Program-made: the position numbers and the translations under genes
Shown here: piece after piece, positions 17,656 through 24,594 of the stretch
How the letters are laid out: each line of letters starts with the position of its first letter
Numbering within the stretch: the first letter of the stretch is position 1
Assembly: GCF_050410795.1 (NCBI RefSeq)
Contig: NZ_CP191258.1
Location: 4,898,001-4,962,000, forward strand
Direction: 5' to 3'
Origin: Fontivita pretiosa
Lineage (GTDB): Bacteria; Planctomycetota; Phycisphaerae; Tepidisphaerales; Tepidisphaeraceae
DNA: 64,000 nt
Notes under the pieces: model-generated
The model's input: only the letters and a program-made list of their open reading frames with translations
Database searches by the model: none
Told to the model about the DNA's origin: nothing

Positions 17656-17661
17656 TACAAT
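17656..17661 (+). promoter_or_regulatory. -10-like TACAAT just before the membrane protein gene
   Basis: TACAAT ends 9 bases before the ATG at 17671, so a transcript from it would have almost no leader. The -35 region is poor. The same layout is seen before the ferredoxin gene. Confidence 0.35.
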
Positions 17662-17670
17662 CCCTTGAAG

Positions 17671-18063
17671 ATGGACCTGCTCAAGACCATCGCCGCAAAG
17701 CTGATCACCGGGCTCATTGTGCTGGCCGTGATCGCGGCGGGGATCTCCTGGTGGCAGATGGAGCCGCAAACCCGCCAAGTGCTCATGACCGGCACTGGCC
17801 GAATTCTGGCGTGGTTGGGGATCGTGCTGTTCTTGCCCTGGGTCAGCTTCTTTTTGATCGGCAGGGTCGCAAAAATGCAGAGCAATCTGGCCGGGGGATT
17901 GCTCGTCGCCGCGTATACGCTGGTGGAGGTGGTGCTGCTGGCCTGGCTGTTCGACTGGAACATCCCCGGTGCGACGGCCTGGACGTTTCTGATCGTCGCC
18001 GGCCTGTTTGCCGCGGTCTACAACCTGTTCACCTGCGACTGGATCGCGGAAAAGTTGGCATGA
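17671..18063 (+). CDS. Small four-helix membrane protein
   Basis: Unrecognised 130-residue membrane protein with helices at about 10-30, 42-65, 72-95 and 100-120, and few charged residues. It stands immediately before the Ser/Thr kinase gene on the same strand and starts a run of membrane and kinase genes leading into the ESCRT-III-like genes. Divergent transcription from the kinase-like gene at 17450 suggests this is the first gene of the run. Confidence 0.6.
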   Translation: MDLLKTIAAKLITGLIVLAVIAAGISWWQMEPQTRQVLMTGTGRILAWLGIVLFLPWVSFFLIGRVAKMQSNLAGGLLVAAYTLVEVVLLAWLFDWNIPGATAWTFLIVAGLFAAVYNLFTCDWIAEKLA

Positions 18064-18130
18064 GAGTGCCGGAAGTCGAGTGCTTCATTCGGATTTCGAC
18101 AACTGGCATTCGGCAGTAGGTGGAGTCAAG

Positions 18131-19189
18131 ATGCCTGGGGCCAATCAACGAATCAGCGAGTACGTGCTGGAGCAGCGGCTGGGCGGCGGGACGTTCGGCG
18201 AGGTCTGGCGGGCGCACCATCACGTGTGGGTCGATCAGCTCGTTGCCATCAAGATCCCCACGGATGTCCAGTACGTCCGCAACCTCCAGCACGAAGGGTC
18301 GGCCATTCACGGGCTGGTTCACCCCAACATCGTCCGCGCCATCGGATTCGATCCCTATGCCAATCCGCCTTACCTGGTGATGGAATACGTCCCCGGCACG
18401 AGCCTGCGGCCGCTGATCGCCGAACGGAAAATCGACATCGACGACGTGGTGCGGATCATGCGACAGGTGCTGGCCGGGCTTGCGCATGCACACCAGCACG
18501 GCGTGGTCCACCGCGACATCAAGCCGGAAAACATCCTCATCCATGAACGCGCGCACACCGACGGATTCGATGCCGAAGGCGTGGTGAAGGTGACGGATTT
18601 CGGTCTGGGGCAGGCAGCGACCAGAACCGCGGTGGGGTCGATCGCCTATTCCGCGTCGCTGAACGATCCGGTGGCACGCGACATCGCCGGAACCCTGGAC
18701 TACATGGCCCCCGAGCAGCGCAGCGGCGCCGAGGTGGACCGCCGCGCCGACATCTACGCCTGCGGGGTGATTCTTTATGAGATGCTGACCGGCGAACGTC
18801 CGGCCGGAACCGACCTGCCCAGCGACCTGAACCGCTCGGTGCCCAAATACCTGGATGAAGCGTTTCGCAGGTCGTATGCAAGACTGGACAAGCGGTTTGA
18901 ATCGGCCGAGCAGTTTCTGGTGGCGCTGACTCCACCGGCTTCATCGGCGTCAGCAGCGTCGTTTGGTGCGACGCTCGCCGCGGCTGCGACCGCGCGGACG
19001 CTTTGCCCGAGTTGCCGGCGGGCAGTCGATCCCGCCGATCAGTTCTGCATGCACTGTGGTGTTCAGCTTGTCAGCCACGTGCGACGGTGTCCCAGATGCG
19101 GCGCGTACCCGGATCGTGCCGACCGATTCTGTATCTTCTGCGGTGAGGCACTGACCGAGGCGACCGGAGCGTTGGCCAATGGTCAGTGA
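18131..19189 (+). CDS. Ser/Thr protein kinase with C-terminal double zinc ribbon
   Basis: A 352-residue Hanks-type kinase. The glycine loop is GGGTFGEVW and the lysine is in VAIKI. The catalytic loop is VVHRDIKPENILI and the metal site TDFGLG, with GTLDYMAPEQ for the activation segment end. All catalytic residues are present. After the kinase domain (about 10-270) a linker leads to two zinc ribbons, CPSCRRAVDPADQFCMHCG and CPRCGAYPDRADRFCIFCG. No transmembrane helix follows, so it is probably cytoplasmic. Zinc ribbons also end the next two gene products. The ATG follows GGAG. Confidence 0.88.
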   Translation: MPGANQRISEYVLEQRLGGGTFGEVWRAHHHVWVDQLVAIKIPTDVQYVRNLQHEGSAIHGLVHPNIVRAIGFDPYANPPYLVMEYVPGTSLRPLIAERKIDIDDVVRIMRQVLAGLAHAHQHGVVHRDIKPENILIHERAHTDGFDAEGVVKVTDFGLGQAATRTAVGSIAYSASLNDPVARDIAGTLDYMAPEQRSGAEVDRRADIYACGVILYEMLTGERPAGTDLPSDLNRSVPKYLDEAFRRSYARLDKRFESAEQFLVALTPPASSASAASFGATLAAAATARTLCPSCRRAVDPADQFCMHCGVQLVSHVRRCPRCGAYPDRADRFCIFCGEALTEATGALANGQ

Positions 19190-19250
19190 CCGCTGGCCAG
19201 CGATGGATGAGTCTGATGCTTACTGGCCGGTTGGCGACTGAGCACAGGTC
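19176..19250. repeat. TGGCCAGTGGTCAGTG-like dispersed repeat
   Basis: The end of the kinase gene and the following gap are made of permutations of TTGGCCAATGGTCAGTGACC and CTGGCCAGCG. This repeat family also occurs at 13340-13378 and 20569-20590. The kinase stop codon lies within it, so the last residues of the kinase may have been altered by repeat growth. Confidence 0.4.
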
Positions 19251-19259
19251 AGAGTTGAA

Positions 19260-19559
19260 ATGGAATGGGCGATTTCCATCTTCGTATTCATCGGCGTGAT
19301 CGCGGTGACCGCGGTGGTGTTTGTATTCTGGGTCGCGGTGATGATCCTGAAGCTGATCGTACGCGCATTCGCGGCACTGGGACAGGTTGGCGGCAGCGCA
19401 GGCGGGTCGCACGTTGCGCAGGCGCCTGCCGGGCGGGTGGCTTGCGCAAACGACCGTTGCCGCGCGATGAACCCCGTGACGGCGCGGTTCTGCCGGCGCT
19501 GCGGACACGAGCTGCATCAGCCGCAGCAGGTGCCGATCCACCGGGCGGCGATGTGGTGA
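19260..19559 (+). CDS. Single-pass membrane protein with zinc ribbon
   Basis: A 99-residue protein. A hydrophobic N-terminal segment of about 35 residues (ISIFVFIGVIAVTAVVFVFW) would span the membrane. A glycine/serine linker leads to a four-cysteine ribbon CANDRCRAMNPVTARFCRRCG near residues 62-82. The same ribbon type ends the kinase upstream and the membrane protein downstream, which hints at a shared partner or at domain shuffling within the locus. Confidence 0.65.
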   Translation: MEWAISIFVFIGVIAVTAVVFVFWVAVMILKLIVRAFAALGQVGGSAGGSHVAQAPAGRVACANDRCRAMNPVTARFCRRCGHELHQPQQVPIHRAAMW

Positions 19560-19599
19560 GCATGGGATCGGGCACGCGAGGCGGTGAGTTGCAGAGATT

Positions 19600-20514
19600 A
19601 TGACAGCGCTGTCGCCGACGATTCGCATTCCACCACCACAGCACGAGCCGGATTTGCTTGCCGGGGCCGTGCTGAGGAGCCTGACCCGTCCGCTGTATCG
19701 GCGGGTTTCGGCCGGACCGCTTCTGGCGGTGCTGGCTTCGGTGATCTCCGGCGGAGTCCTGACGCTGCTGTTGCTGCCCCGCTGGCTGCGCGACCTGATC
19801 GCCCAGGAGCAACAGCAGCTTTGGCACCTGGCGGAGTGGATGCGGCTTCAGAGCGGCGACGTCGATGCCACGGATCTTCAGCCACTCGCGCAGCAGGTTC
19901 GCCTCAACATTCCGCTGGCACTGCTCACCTGGTTGTGCTGCGGCGCGGCCCTGGCGGTGGTCTTTGCCCATTTTGCCGAAAGGCCCTTTACGCCCGCCGA
20001 GCTGGGGCGATTCGTGTTCTCCGTCCCGAGTGGTCAGGCGCCGCTGCTGTATACGGTCGCGATCAGCGCCGCGGCGGTGTTGCATTGGATCCATGTGGTC
20101 TGGCATCAGCTCAACGTCGAACGCTACATCCGGTACTTCAACCATCTGTTGCTTCGCCAGCAGCAACCAGAGCTGCCACTTCCCAAACTGGAGCTTGGCT
20201 TGCGGCCTGTGTGGATTGCGCTGGGGGTGGGTCTGTCGGCGGCGGGAGGGTTGTGGGGGTTGCCACTGATGCTGGCGGCAGCGGCGCATCGACGATATAC
20301 CACGCGAAGCAGCGTGCGGCAGCGTGCCGAGCTGGCCGAGCGACTTCGCGCCATGCTGCTCCAGCGCCGCCCGATGATGCGGGTGCCCCGTCCGATCAGC
20401 GTCATGCGAACGTGCATCCGCCCCAACTGCCGGGCGGCGATCCCGACGGTGGCCAATTTCTGCCCCAGGTGCGGCACAAGAGCGGTCGCGCGGGCGATGG
20501 AGGTTGTGGCTTGA
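19600..20514 (+). CDS. Multi-pass membrane protein with C-terminal zinc ribbon
   Basis: Unrecognised 304-residue protein with hydrophobic helices at about 42-60, 103-122, 145-165 and 205-230, separated by an Arg/Gln-rich loop. A C-terminal ribbon CIRPNCRAAIPTVANFCPRCG lies near residues 268-290. The two cysteine pairs follow the same CxxxxC/CxxC pattern as in the 99-residue protein before it. It could anchor or recruit soluble partners of the locus, but nothing in the sequence shows an activity. Confidence 0.65.
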   Translation: MTALSPTIRIPPPQHEPDLLAGAVLRSLTRPLYRRVSAGPLLAVLASVISGGVLTLLLLPRWLRDLIAQEQQQLWHLAEWMRLQSGDVDATDLQPLAQQVRLNIPLALLTWLCCGAALAVVFAHFAERPFTPAELGRFVFSVPSGQAPLLYTVAISAAAVLHWIHVVWHQLNVERYIRYFNHLLLRQQQPELPLPKLELGLRPVWIALGVGLSAAGGLWGLPLMLAAAAHRRYTTRSSVRQRAELAERLRAMLLQRRPMMRVPRPISVMRTCIRPNCRAAIPTVANFCPRCGTRAVARAMEVVA

Positions 20515-20568
20515 AGCAGTGTCAGGCGTAGGTGCTCGAGTGCATCTCAGTCGATCGCCGAACACGGA

Positions 20569-20590
20569 TGATTGGCCACTGGCCAACGGA
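20569..20590. repeat. TTGGCCACTGGCCAA repeat
   Basis: A short palindromic copy (TTGGCCACTGGCCAA) of the TGGCCAGTGG family seen at 13340 and 19176, just upstream of the small membrane peptide gene. Confidence 0.35.
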
Positions 20591-20596
20591 TCGCGT

Positions 20597-20698
20597 ATGT
20601 CTCACATGTACGTCATCCTCTGCGTCGTCGGCTGGACGTGGGCGGCGGTGGCGTTTGCGTACCTGCTGGTTCGTCTGAAGCATGAGAAACAGTCCTGA
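20597..20698 (+). CDS. Small membrane peptide (33 residues)
   Basis: A 33-residue open frame with a single hydrophobic helix (YVILCVVGWTWAAVAFAYLL) and a basic/polar tail (RLKHEKQS). Its end overlaps the start of the next gene by 17 bases, which suggests translational coupling and favours a real gene. No family is recognised. Confidence 0.45.
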   Translation: MSHMYVILCVVGWTWAAVAFAYLLVRLKHEKQS

Positions 20699-22151
20699 TC
20701 CATCGGTTCACCAGGCCCGCGAGCAGCAGTTCATGGCTCATGTGGAGCAACTGCTGGGCGACAGCCGGCTGATCGTCGATACGACCGCCGGTCGCCGCGC
20801 GGTGCCGAATCTTCTGCCGCAGGCGACACGTTCGGATCGCGGCACGGACCTGAAGCGATTGATGTCGGAAATGAACCTGCCGGATCGCGAGCTTCAAAGC
20901 CGCATGCCGGTCGGGCAGTCGATGCAAGTGACGTTGCGGGCCAGAAAGTGGTGGGTGCTGAGCCGCGTGGTTGGGCGCATCCAGGTTCAGTGCGTTTCGC
21001 CGACGCGCGCCCTGCTGGCGGGGGAAACACCCAAACCACTGGATTTGCAGGAAACCCGCCGGATTCTGAGTGAGCTTCCCGCCGCTGCGGGGGTCCCGAC
21101 CACGGTCGTGCTGCTGTCCACCAGCGGGTTCGAGATCAATGCCCGAGAGGCGGCCAGCCGCAGCGCCGAGCGAACGGTGATCCTTGTAGAGCCGAACGAT
21201 GCCGGCGGGTGGAGTTCGTACGGGCCGCTGGAGACCAAGGCGCTGGTGGACCTGTTCGACCCGGAACTGGAACAGCAGAAGCGCCAGCGTGTTCGGCAGG
21301 TGATCCAGGCAAGCACGGTGGAGCTGCTTAGCGGCGGCATTGCCGCCGACAAGATCGCCGCCAAAACGCAACTTCCGCTTTCTTTTGTCGAGGCGGAGGT
21401 AAAATCGTATGCCAAGCAGAACCCGGGCCTGGCGGCCAAGCGACTGGACGGGCGGGTGGTGCTGTATCGCGAAGGCTCGTCGCCTGTCGCGGTTGCCGCA
21501 TCGGCGGCGGGAGGAGCGGACATGCCCCTGATCGACCGCATCAAGAGTCTGTTCAACCGCAAGGGCGACACCGAGAAGAAGATCGCCTTCCTGTCCGAGC
21601 GCAAGGCCGCCCTGACCCAGCAGCGCGACCGCTGCTACGAGGACGTCGCCGCCCTGGAGCAGCAGGACGAACAGCTCCGCCAGCAGTTCAAGCAAACCAG
21701 CAGCGGGATCACGCGCCGGCGAATCACCAGCCAGATCGTGCAGCTTCGCAAGGACATCGAGCGCCGCCAGCAGATGCTTCAGGTGCTCAACCAGCAGATC
21801 AATATTGTCGGCACCCATCTGCACAACCTGGAACTGACACAGCAGGGGCAGACCGCCAGGCTGCCGGACAGCGAACAGATCGCCTCGGATGCGGCGGCGG
21901 CGGAGCAGATGCTGGCGCAGCTTCAGGCGGACAACGAACTGGCCGATTCGGTCGGGGCCGTGGCGCACGCGGGAATGACCGAAGAGGAACGGGCGCTGTA
22001 CGAGGAGCTGGAGCGAGAAGCCGGCGGCCCGGAAACGACCAGGGTTCAGCTCGAGCACGCCGAGCCGCAGCTCAGCGACGAGCCGCCCGCCACGCCGCAG
22101 AAGGCCGCGCCCCCGGCGCCGCAGCGTCGCGCCGAACCGGAAGCGGGTTGA
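20682..22151 (+). CDS. Winged-helix-Snf7 (CHMP7-like) ESCRT-III candidate
   Basis: A 489-residue soluble protein with several parts. Residues 75-195 look alpha/beta (TVVLLSTSGFEINAREA, RTVILVEPND). Residues 205-262 read as a winged helix (GGIAADKIAAKTQLPLSFVE, then a wing GRVVLYR). Residues 282-447 begin with the amphipathic LIDRIKSLF and continue as long charged helices (two near 295-395). They end in AAAAEQMLAQLQADNELADS and a terminal acidic helix EEERALYEELEREA. This order is that of eukaryotic CHMP7 (winged helix plus Snf7), with the late helix resembling the VDELMDEIAEQ block and a MIM-like end. A Pro/Ala tail closes it. The call is inferred, not searched. Confidence 0.6.
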   Translation: MRNSPDPSVHQAREQQFMAHVEQLLGDSRLIVDTTAGRRAVPNLLPQATRSDRGTDLKRLMSEMNLPDRELQSRMPVGQSMQVTLRARKWWVLSRVVGRIQVQCVSPTRALLAGETPKPLDLQETRRILSELPAAAGVPTTVVLLSTSGFEINAREAASRSAERTVILVEPNDAGGWSSYGPLETKALVDLFDPELEQQKRQRVRQVIQASTVELLSGGIAADKIAAKTQLPLSFVEAEVKSYAKQNPGLAAKRLDGRVVLYREGSSPVAVAASAAGGADMPLIDRIKSLFNRKGDTEKKIAFLSERKAALTQQRDRCYEDVAALEQQDEQLRQQFKQTSSGITRRRITSQIVQLRKDIERRQQMLQVLNQQINIVGTHLHNLELTQQGQTARLPDSEQIASDAAAAEQMLAQLQADNELADSVGAVAHAGMTEEERALYEELEREAGGPETTRVQLEHAEPQLSDEPPATPQKAAPPAPQRRAEPEAG

Positions 22152-22163
22152 GTTGGAGACTGG

Positions 22164-22227
22164 CGATTCTGGATTTGCGATTTGCGATCGACCTGCGTCC
22201 AAGTCAGCAATCCAAAATCAAGAATCG
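22164..22227. repeat. Inverted repeat between the first two ESCRT-III-like genes
   Basis: Imperfect inverted repeat with arms 22164-22184 and 22208-22227, built on CGATTCTGGATTTGCGATTTG. It fills most of the 85-base gap between the genes. Its AT-rich text differs from the surrounding coding sequence, as expected of a dispersed mobile repeat. Confidence 0.5.
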
Positions 22228-22236
22228 AACATCGAC

Positions 22237-22848
22237 ATGGCACTGATCAACAAGCTGTTTTCCAGGAGCAGGACTCTCAGCGAGCTGAGCCGTCAGGAAC
22301 TGCGCAAGGAGGAGATTCTTCTGACACGGCAGCGCGACCGGTTGTTCAAGCGTCTGGAGCAGATCGCCGCCGAAAAACAGAAAATCTTCCAGCAGGGCGC
22401 GGCGCAGAAGTCGCCCGACCTGCGAAAGGCTCTGGCCCAGGATTTCGAGCTTAAGACCCAGGAGCAGCTCATGGCGGCGCGTGAGCTGAACCTGCGATCC
22501 AAGGAACTGCTGACGGTCTCGCGATTGCGGATGATCAAGGAGAACCAGGCGCGCGGCAAGGCGCTGGGCCGGCTGAATGTCACCGACAAAGACGTGGCGA
22601 GAATCACCCAGTGGATCGAGGACGATTCGGTCACACAGGAGATGTACGTCGAGCGGCTCGACGCGATCCTGGAAACGGGGGTGCAGGCCGACAAGGACGC
22701 GCTGGCTTCGGCACGCCTGACCAGCGCCGGCCAGGAACTGATGGAAATCTGGAACCAGATGGATCGCGGCCGATTGAAGCAGGACGAGGCCTTCGAGGAG
22801 GCGGACAAAGCCGTAAGACAGCGTCACGCGGCGAAGGAAGGATTGTGA
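22237..22848 (+). CDS. ESCRT-III/Snf7-like helical protein (CHMP6/CHMP4 type)
   Basis: A 203-residue protein, almost wholly helical and highly charged, the size of a eukaryotic CHMP. The N-terminus MALINKLFSRSR is a short amphipathic stretch, like the membrane-inserting ANCHR of Snf7 proteins. A long first helix (about 14-52) turns at QQGAAQ into a second (about 58-108). The later block VTDKDVARITQWIEDDSVTQ followed by ERLDAILE resembles the Snf7 alpha-4 segment. Genes for two other candidates flank it. PspA/Vipp1 was considered, but the length, turn and late acidic helix fit the CHMP layout better. Confidence 0.55.
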   Translation: MALINKLFSRSRTLSELSRQELRKEEILLTRQRDRLFKRLEQIAAEKQKIFQQGAAQKSPDLRKALAQDFELKTQEQLMAARELNLRSKELLTVSRLRMIKENQARGKALGRLNVTDKDVARITQWIEDDSVTQEMYVERLDAILETGVQADKDALASARLTSAGQELMEIWNQMDRGRLKQDEAFEEADKAVRQRHAAKEGL

Positions 22849-22977
22849 AACCGCGGATGAACGCGGATTGAGCTGGTTGTGACACGGGCGTCCCGCCCGT
22901 GCCAGCGATCCGCGCACGACCGAGATGGCTGTGTCACAAGCGGCCTGATCTGTGTGCATCGGCGTTCATCTGCGGTT
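22848..22977. repeat. Nested palindromic repeats between ESCRT-III-like genes
   Basis: An outer imperfect inverted repeat has a left arm 22848-22869 (AACCGCGGATGAACGCGGAT) and a right arm 22948-22977 (its complement type, TTCATCTGCGGTT). Inside it is a perfect palindrome, CACGGGCG (22883-22890), TCC, CGCCCGTG (22894-22901). The inner element recurs at 23650; a relative of the outer element recurs at 56176-56656. Nesting suggests one repeat inserted into another. Confidence 0.6.
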
Positions 22978-22995
22978 CCAACTTCTGAGGTTCCG

Positions 22996-23604
22996 ATGGG
23001 CCTGTTCAAGTCTAAAGAAGAGCGTCGCATCGAGCGTGAGATGAAGATCCGCGCCGGGCTGCGGGCGATCGAGAAGTCGATCCGCCAGCAGGAGAAGTTC
23101 GCCGAGGACTTCATCAAAAACGCCCGTCACGCCCAGCAGATCGGCGACCAGCAGCAGTACCTGTTCATCCGCAGCGCCCTGAAGAAGACGGCGGCGGTGA
23201 AGAAGATGCTGGAGCGCCAGTTGCTCGCCATCAAAAACGCGATGCTGATCCAGCAACAGGCGCAGGCCAGCCAGCAGTTCGCGCAGAGCATGGCCGAGAT
23301 GGCGCGGGAGATCGGGCGGGTGTTCGGCGAGATGGACCTGACTCGCACGCAGGCGGAGTGGGAGCGCGCCGTGTCGCAGGCGGGCAGCATCGAGCAGCGC
23401 ATGGAGATCTTCCTGGACAGCATGGAACAGAGCGCCATTTCCGGCGCCGCCGTCACCGCCCGCGAGGAGCTGGTCAGCGACGAGGAAATCGACCGGATGA
23501 TCCAGGCCGACGTGCTGGCGCAGGAAAGGGCCGAGCTTGGCAAGCTCGATGAGCTGGAGAGCGAGATCGCCAAAGAACTGGGGGCGACCAGGCAGAAGGA
23601 TTGA
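22996..23604 (+). CDS. ESCRT-III/Snf7-like protein (CHMP1/CHMP2 type)
   Basis: A 202-residue protein with the clearest Snf7 look of the three. A basic N-terminus (MGLFKSKEERR) begins as many CHMP proteins do. Helix one runs to about 46, turns at QQIGD, and helix two (about 52-92) is basic. Then FAQSMAEMAREIGRVFGEMD followed by RTQAEWERAVSQAGSIEQRM and FLDSMEQS lines up by eye with CHMP1/CHMP2 blocks of the form MxxMNLxxIxxxMxxFExQxExxDxxxxxM. An acidic stretch (VSDEEIDRMIQADV) leads to a terminal helix KLDELESEIAKEL that resembles a MIM1 tail but lacks its arginine. No Vps4-like ATPase is in the window. Confidence 0.62.
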   Translation: MGLFKSKEERRIEREMKIRAGLRAIEKSIRQQEKFAEDFIKNARHAQQIGDQQQYLFIRSALKKTAAVKKMLERQLLAIKNAMLIQQQAQASQQFAQSMAEMAREIGRVFGEMDLTRTQAEWERAVSQAGSIEQRMEIFLDSMEQSAISGAAVTAREELVSDEEIDRMIQADVLAQERAELGKLDELESEIAKELGATRQKD

Positions 23605-23649
23605 TTCGTGCGCAGTGGGATGAGCCAGGCGGGCGTGAGCCAACCGTGT

Positions 23650-23668
23650 CACGGGCGTCCCGCCCGTG
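23650..23668. repeat. CACGGGCG palindromic repeat
   Basis: A perfect 8-bp palindrome with a TCC spacer (23650-23657, 23661-23668), identical over 19 bases to 22883-22901. It lies between the third ESCRT-III-like gene and the CPBP protease gene. Confidence 0.6.
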
Positions 23669-23750
23669 CCGGATGCTGTCGAAGAGCAGTGGACCTGAAT
23701 AGCAGAGTTTCGTGAATTACAGCCGCACTCTGCCGGCCGTGGCACGTGGG

Positions 23751-24500
23751 ATGAAGCGAATGACCAGCTCCAATCAGCAAAACAGACCGGCCTCGGATGC
23801 CACTGCATCGGCTCCGCGCGCGTCGCTGCTCGCGGGCGTGTCGGACACGTGGGCGTACGTGCTGCCGATGGCGATTTTCCTGGGCTTCATCTGGGTCGGT
23901 GGGCTGGAGTTCCCCAGGTATTACCCGATCGCCTACGCGCTGCGGGCGGTGCTTGTCGCGGCGGCGCTGGTGCTGTTCTGGCGGCACTACACCCGGATTC
24001 GCTGGAACCACTGGTGGCTGGGCGTCATCGTCGGCGTCGTCGGCGTCTTCCAGTGGGTGGGCATGCAGCTCTGGCTCCAGCAGCACTTTTCGTTCTTCCG
24101 GCCAAAGCCTGAAAGCGTCTTCGATCCCTCCGCGTACTTCGCCGATTCTCCGATGCTTTACGCGGCGTTCATCGCGATCCGCATCGCCGGCGCTACGCTG
24201 GTCGTGCCGGTGATGGAGGAGCTTTTCTGGCGGGACTGGCTCTGGCGGACGGTGCTGGCGCCCAATGACTTCAAGTTGGCCGAGGTGGGCGAGCCGAGCC
24301 TCAGCGCCTTCCTCATCGTTTCAGGGATGTTCGCCGTCGTCCACGGGAACTGGTGGCTGACGGCCATCGTCTGGGCCATGCTGGTCGGCGCCCTGCTGAT
24401 GTACACCAGGAGCCTGGGTGCGTGCATCATTGCTCACGCGGTAACCAACCTGCTTCTGGCCGGGTACGTGCTGTACACTCGGGATTGGTCATTCTGGTAA
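23751..24500 (+). CDS. CPBP-family intramembrane protease, exosortase-associated type
   Basis: A 249-residue multi-pass membrane protein. It has the three CPBP/CAAX-protease motifs in order: EELFWRDWLWR (EExxxR), FAVVHGNWW (FxxxH) and HAVTN. The EELFWRDWLWR form resembles the CAAX-protease-related proteins often found in PEP-CTERM genomes, which fits the PEP-CTERM proteins in this window. Its substrate is unknown. The start could be GTG 23712, ATG 23751 or ATG 23760; 23751 is used. It follows the ESCRT-III-like genes on the same strand after a palindromic repeat. Confidence 0.8.
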   Translation: MKRMTSSNQQNRPASDATASAPRASLLAGVSDTWAYVLPMAIFLGFIWVGGLEFPRYYPIAYALRAVLVAAALVLFWRHYTRIRWNHWWLGVIVGVVGVFQWVGMQLWLQQHFSFFRPKPESVFDPSAYFADSPMLYAAFIAIRIAGATLVVPVMEELFWRDWLWRTVLAPNDFKLAEVGEPSLSAFLIVSGMFAVVHGNWWLTAIVWAMLVGALLMYTRSLGACIIAHAVTNLLLAGYVLYTRDWSFW

Positions 24501-24594
24501 GTCCGTACTCGGGTGTGCGATCAGCCGGCTACGGCCCGGAGGCGTGGCCGTGGCTGAGGCTCGATGGCGGGTATCGGACGGATAGAATCTGCTG

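Noticed and set aside
22237..23604. PspA/Vipp1 (phage shock protein A) as the identity of the two 200-residue helical proteins
   Set aside because: PspA/Vipp1 start with an amphipathic helix and a long uninterrupted hairpin, and keep characteristic wording that I do not see. The Met-rich middle and acidic C-terminal helix fit CHMP-type proteins better. A profile search could still reverse this.
23751..24500. Exosortase (EpsH/XrtX)
   Set aside because: The conserved motifs are those of CPBP proteases (EExxxR, FxxxH, HxxxN), not the Cys/Arg/His set of exosortase. No exosortase gene was found in the window.
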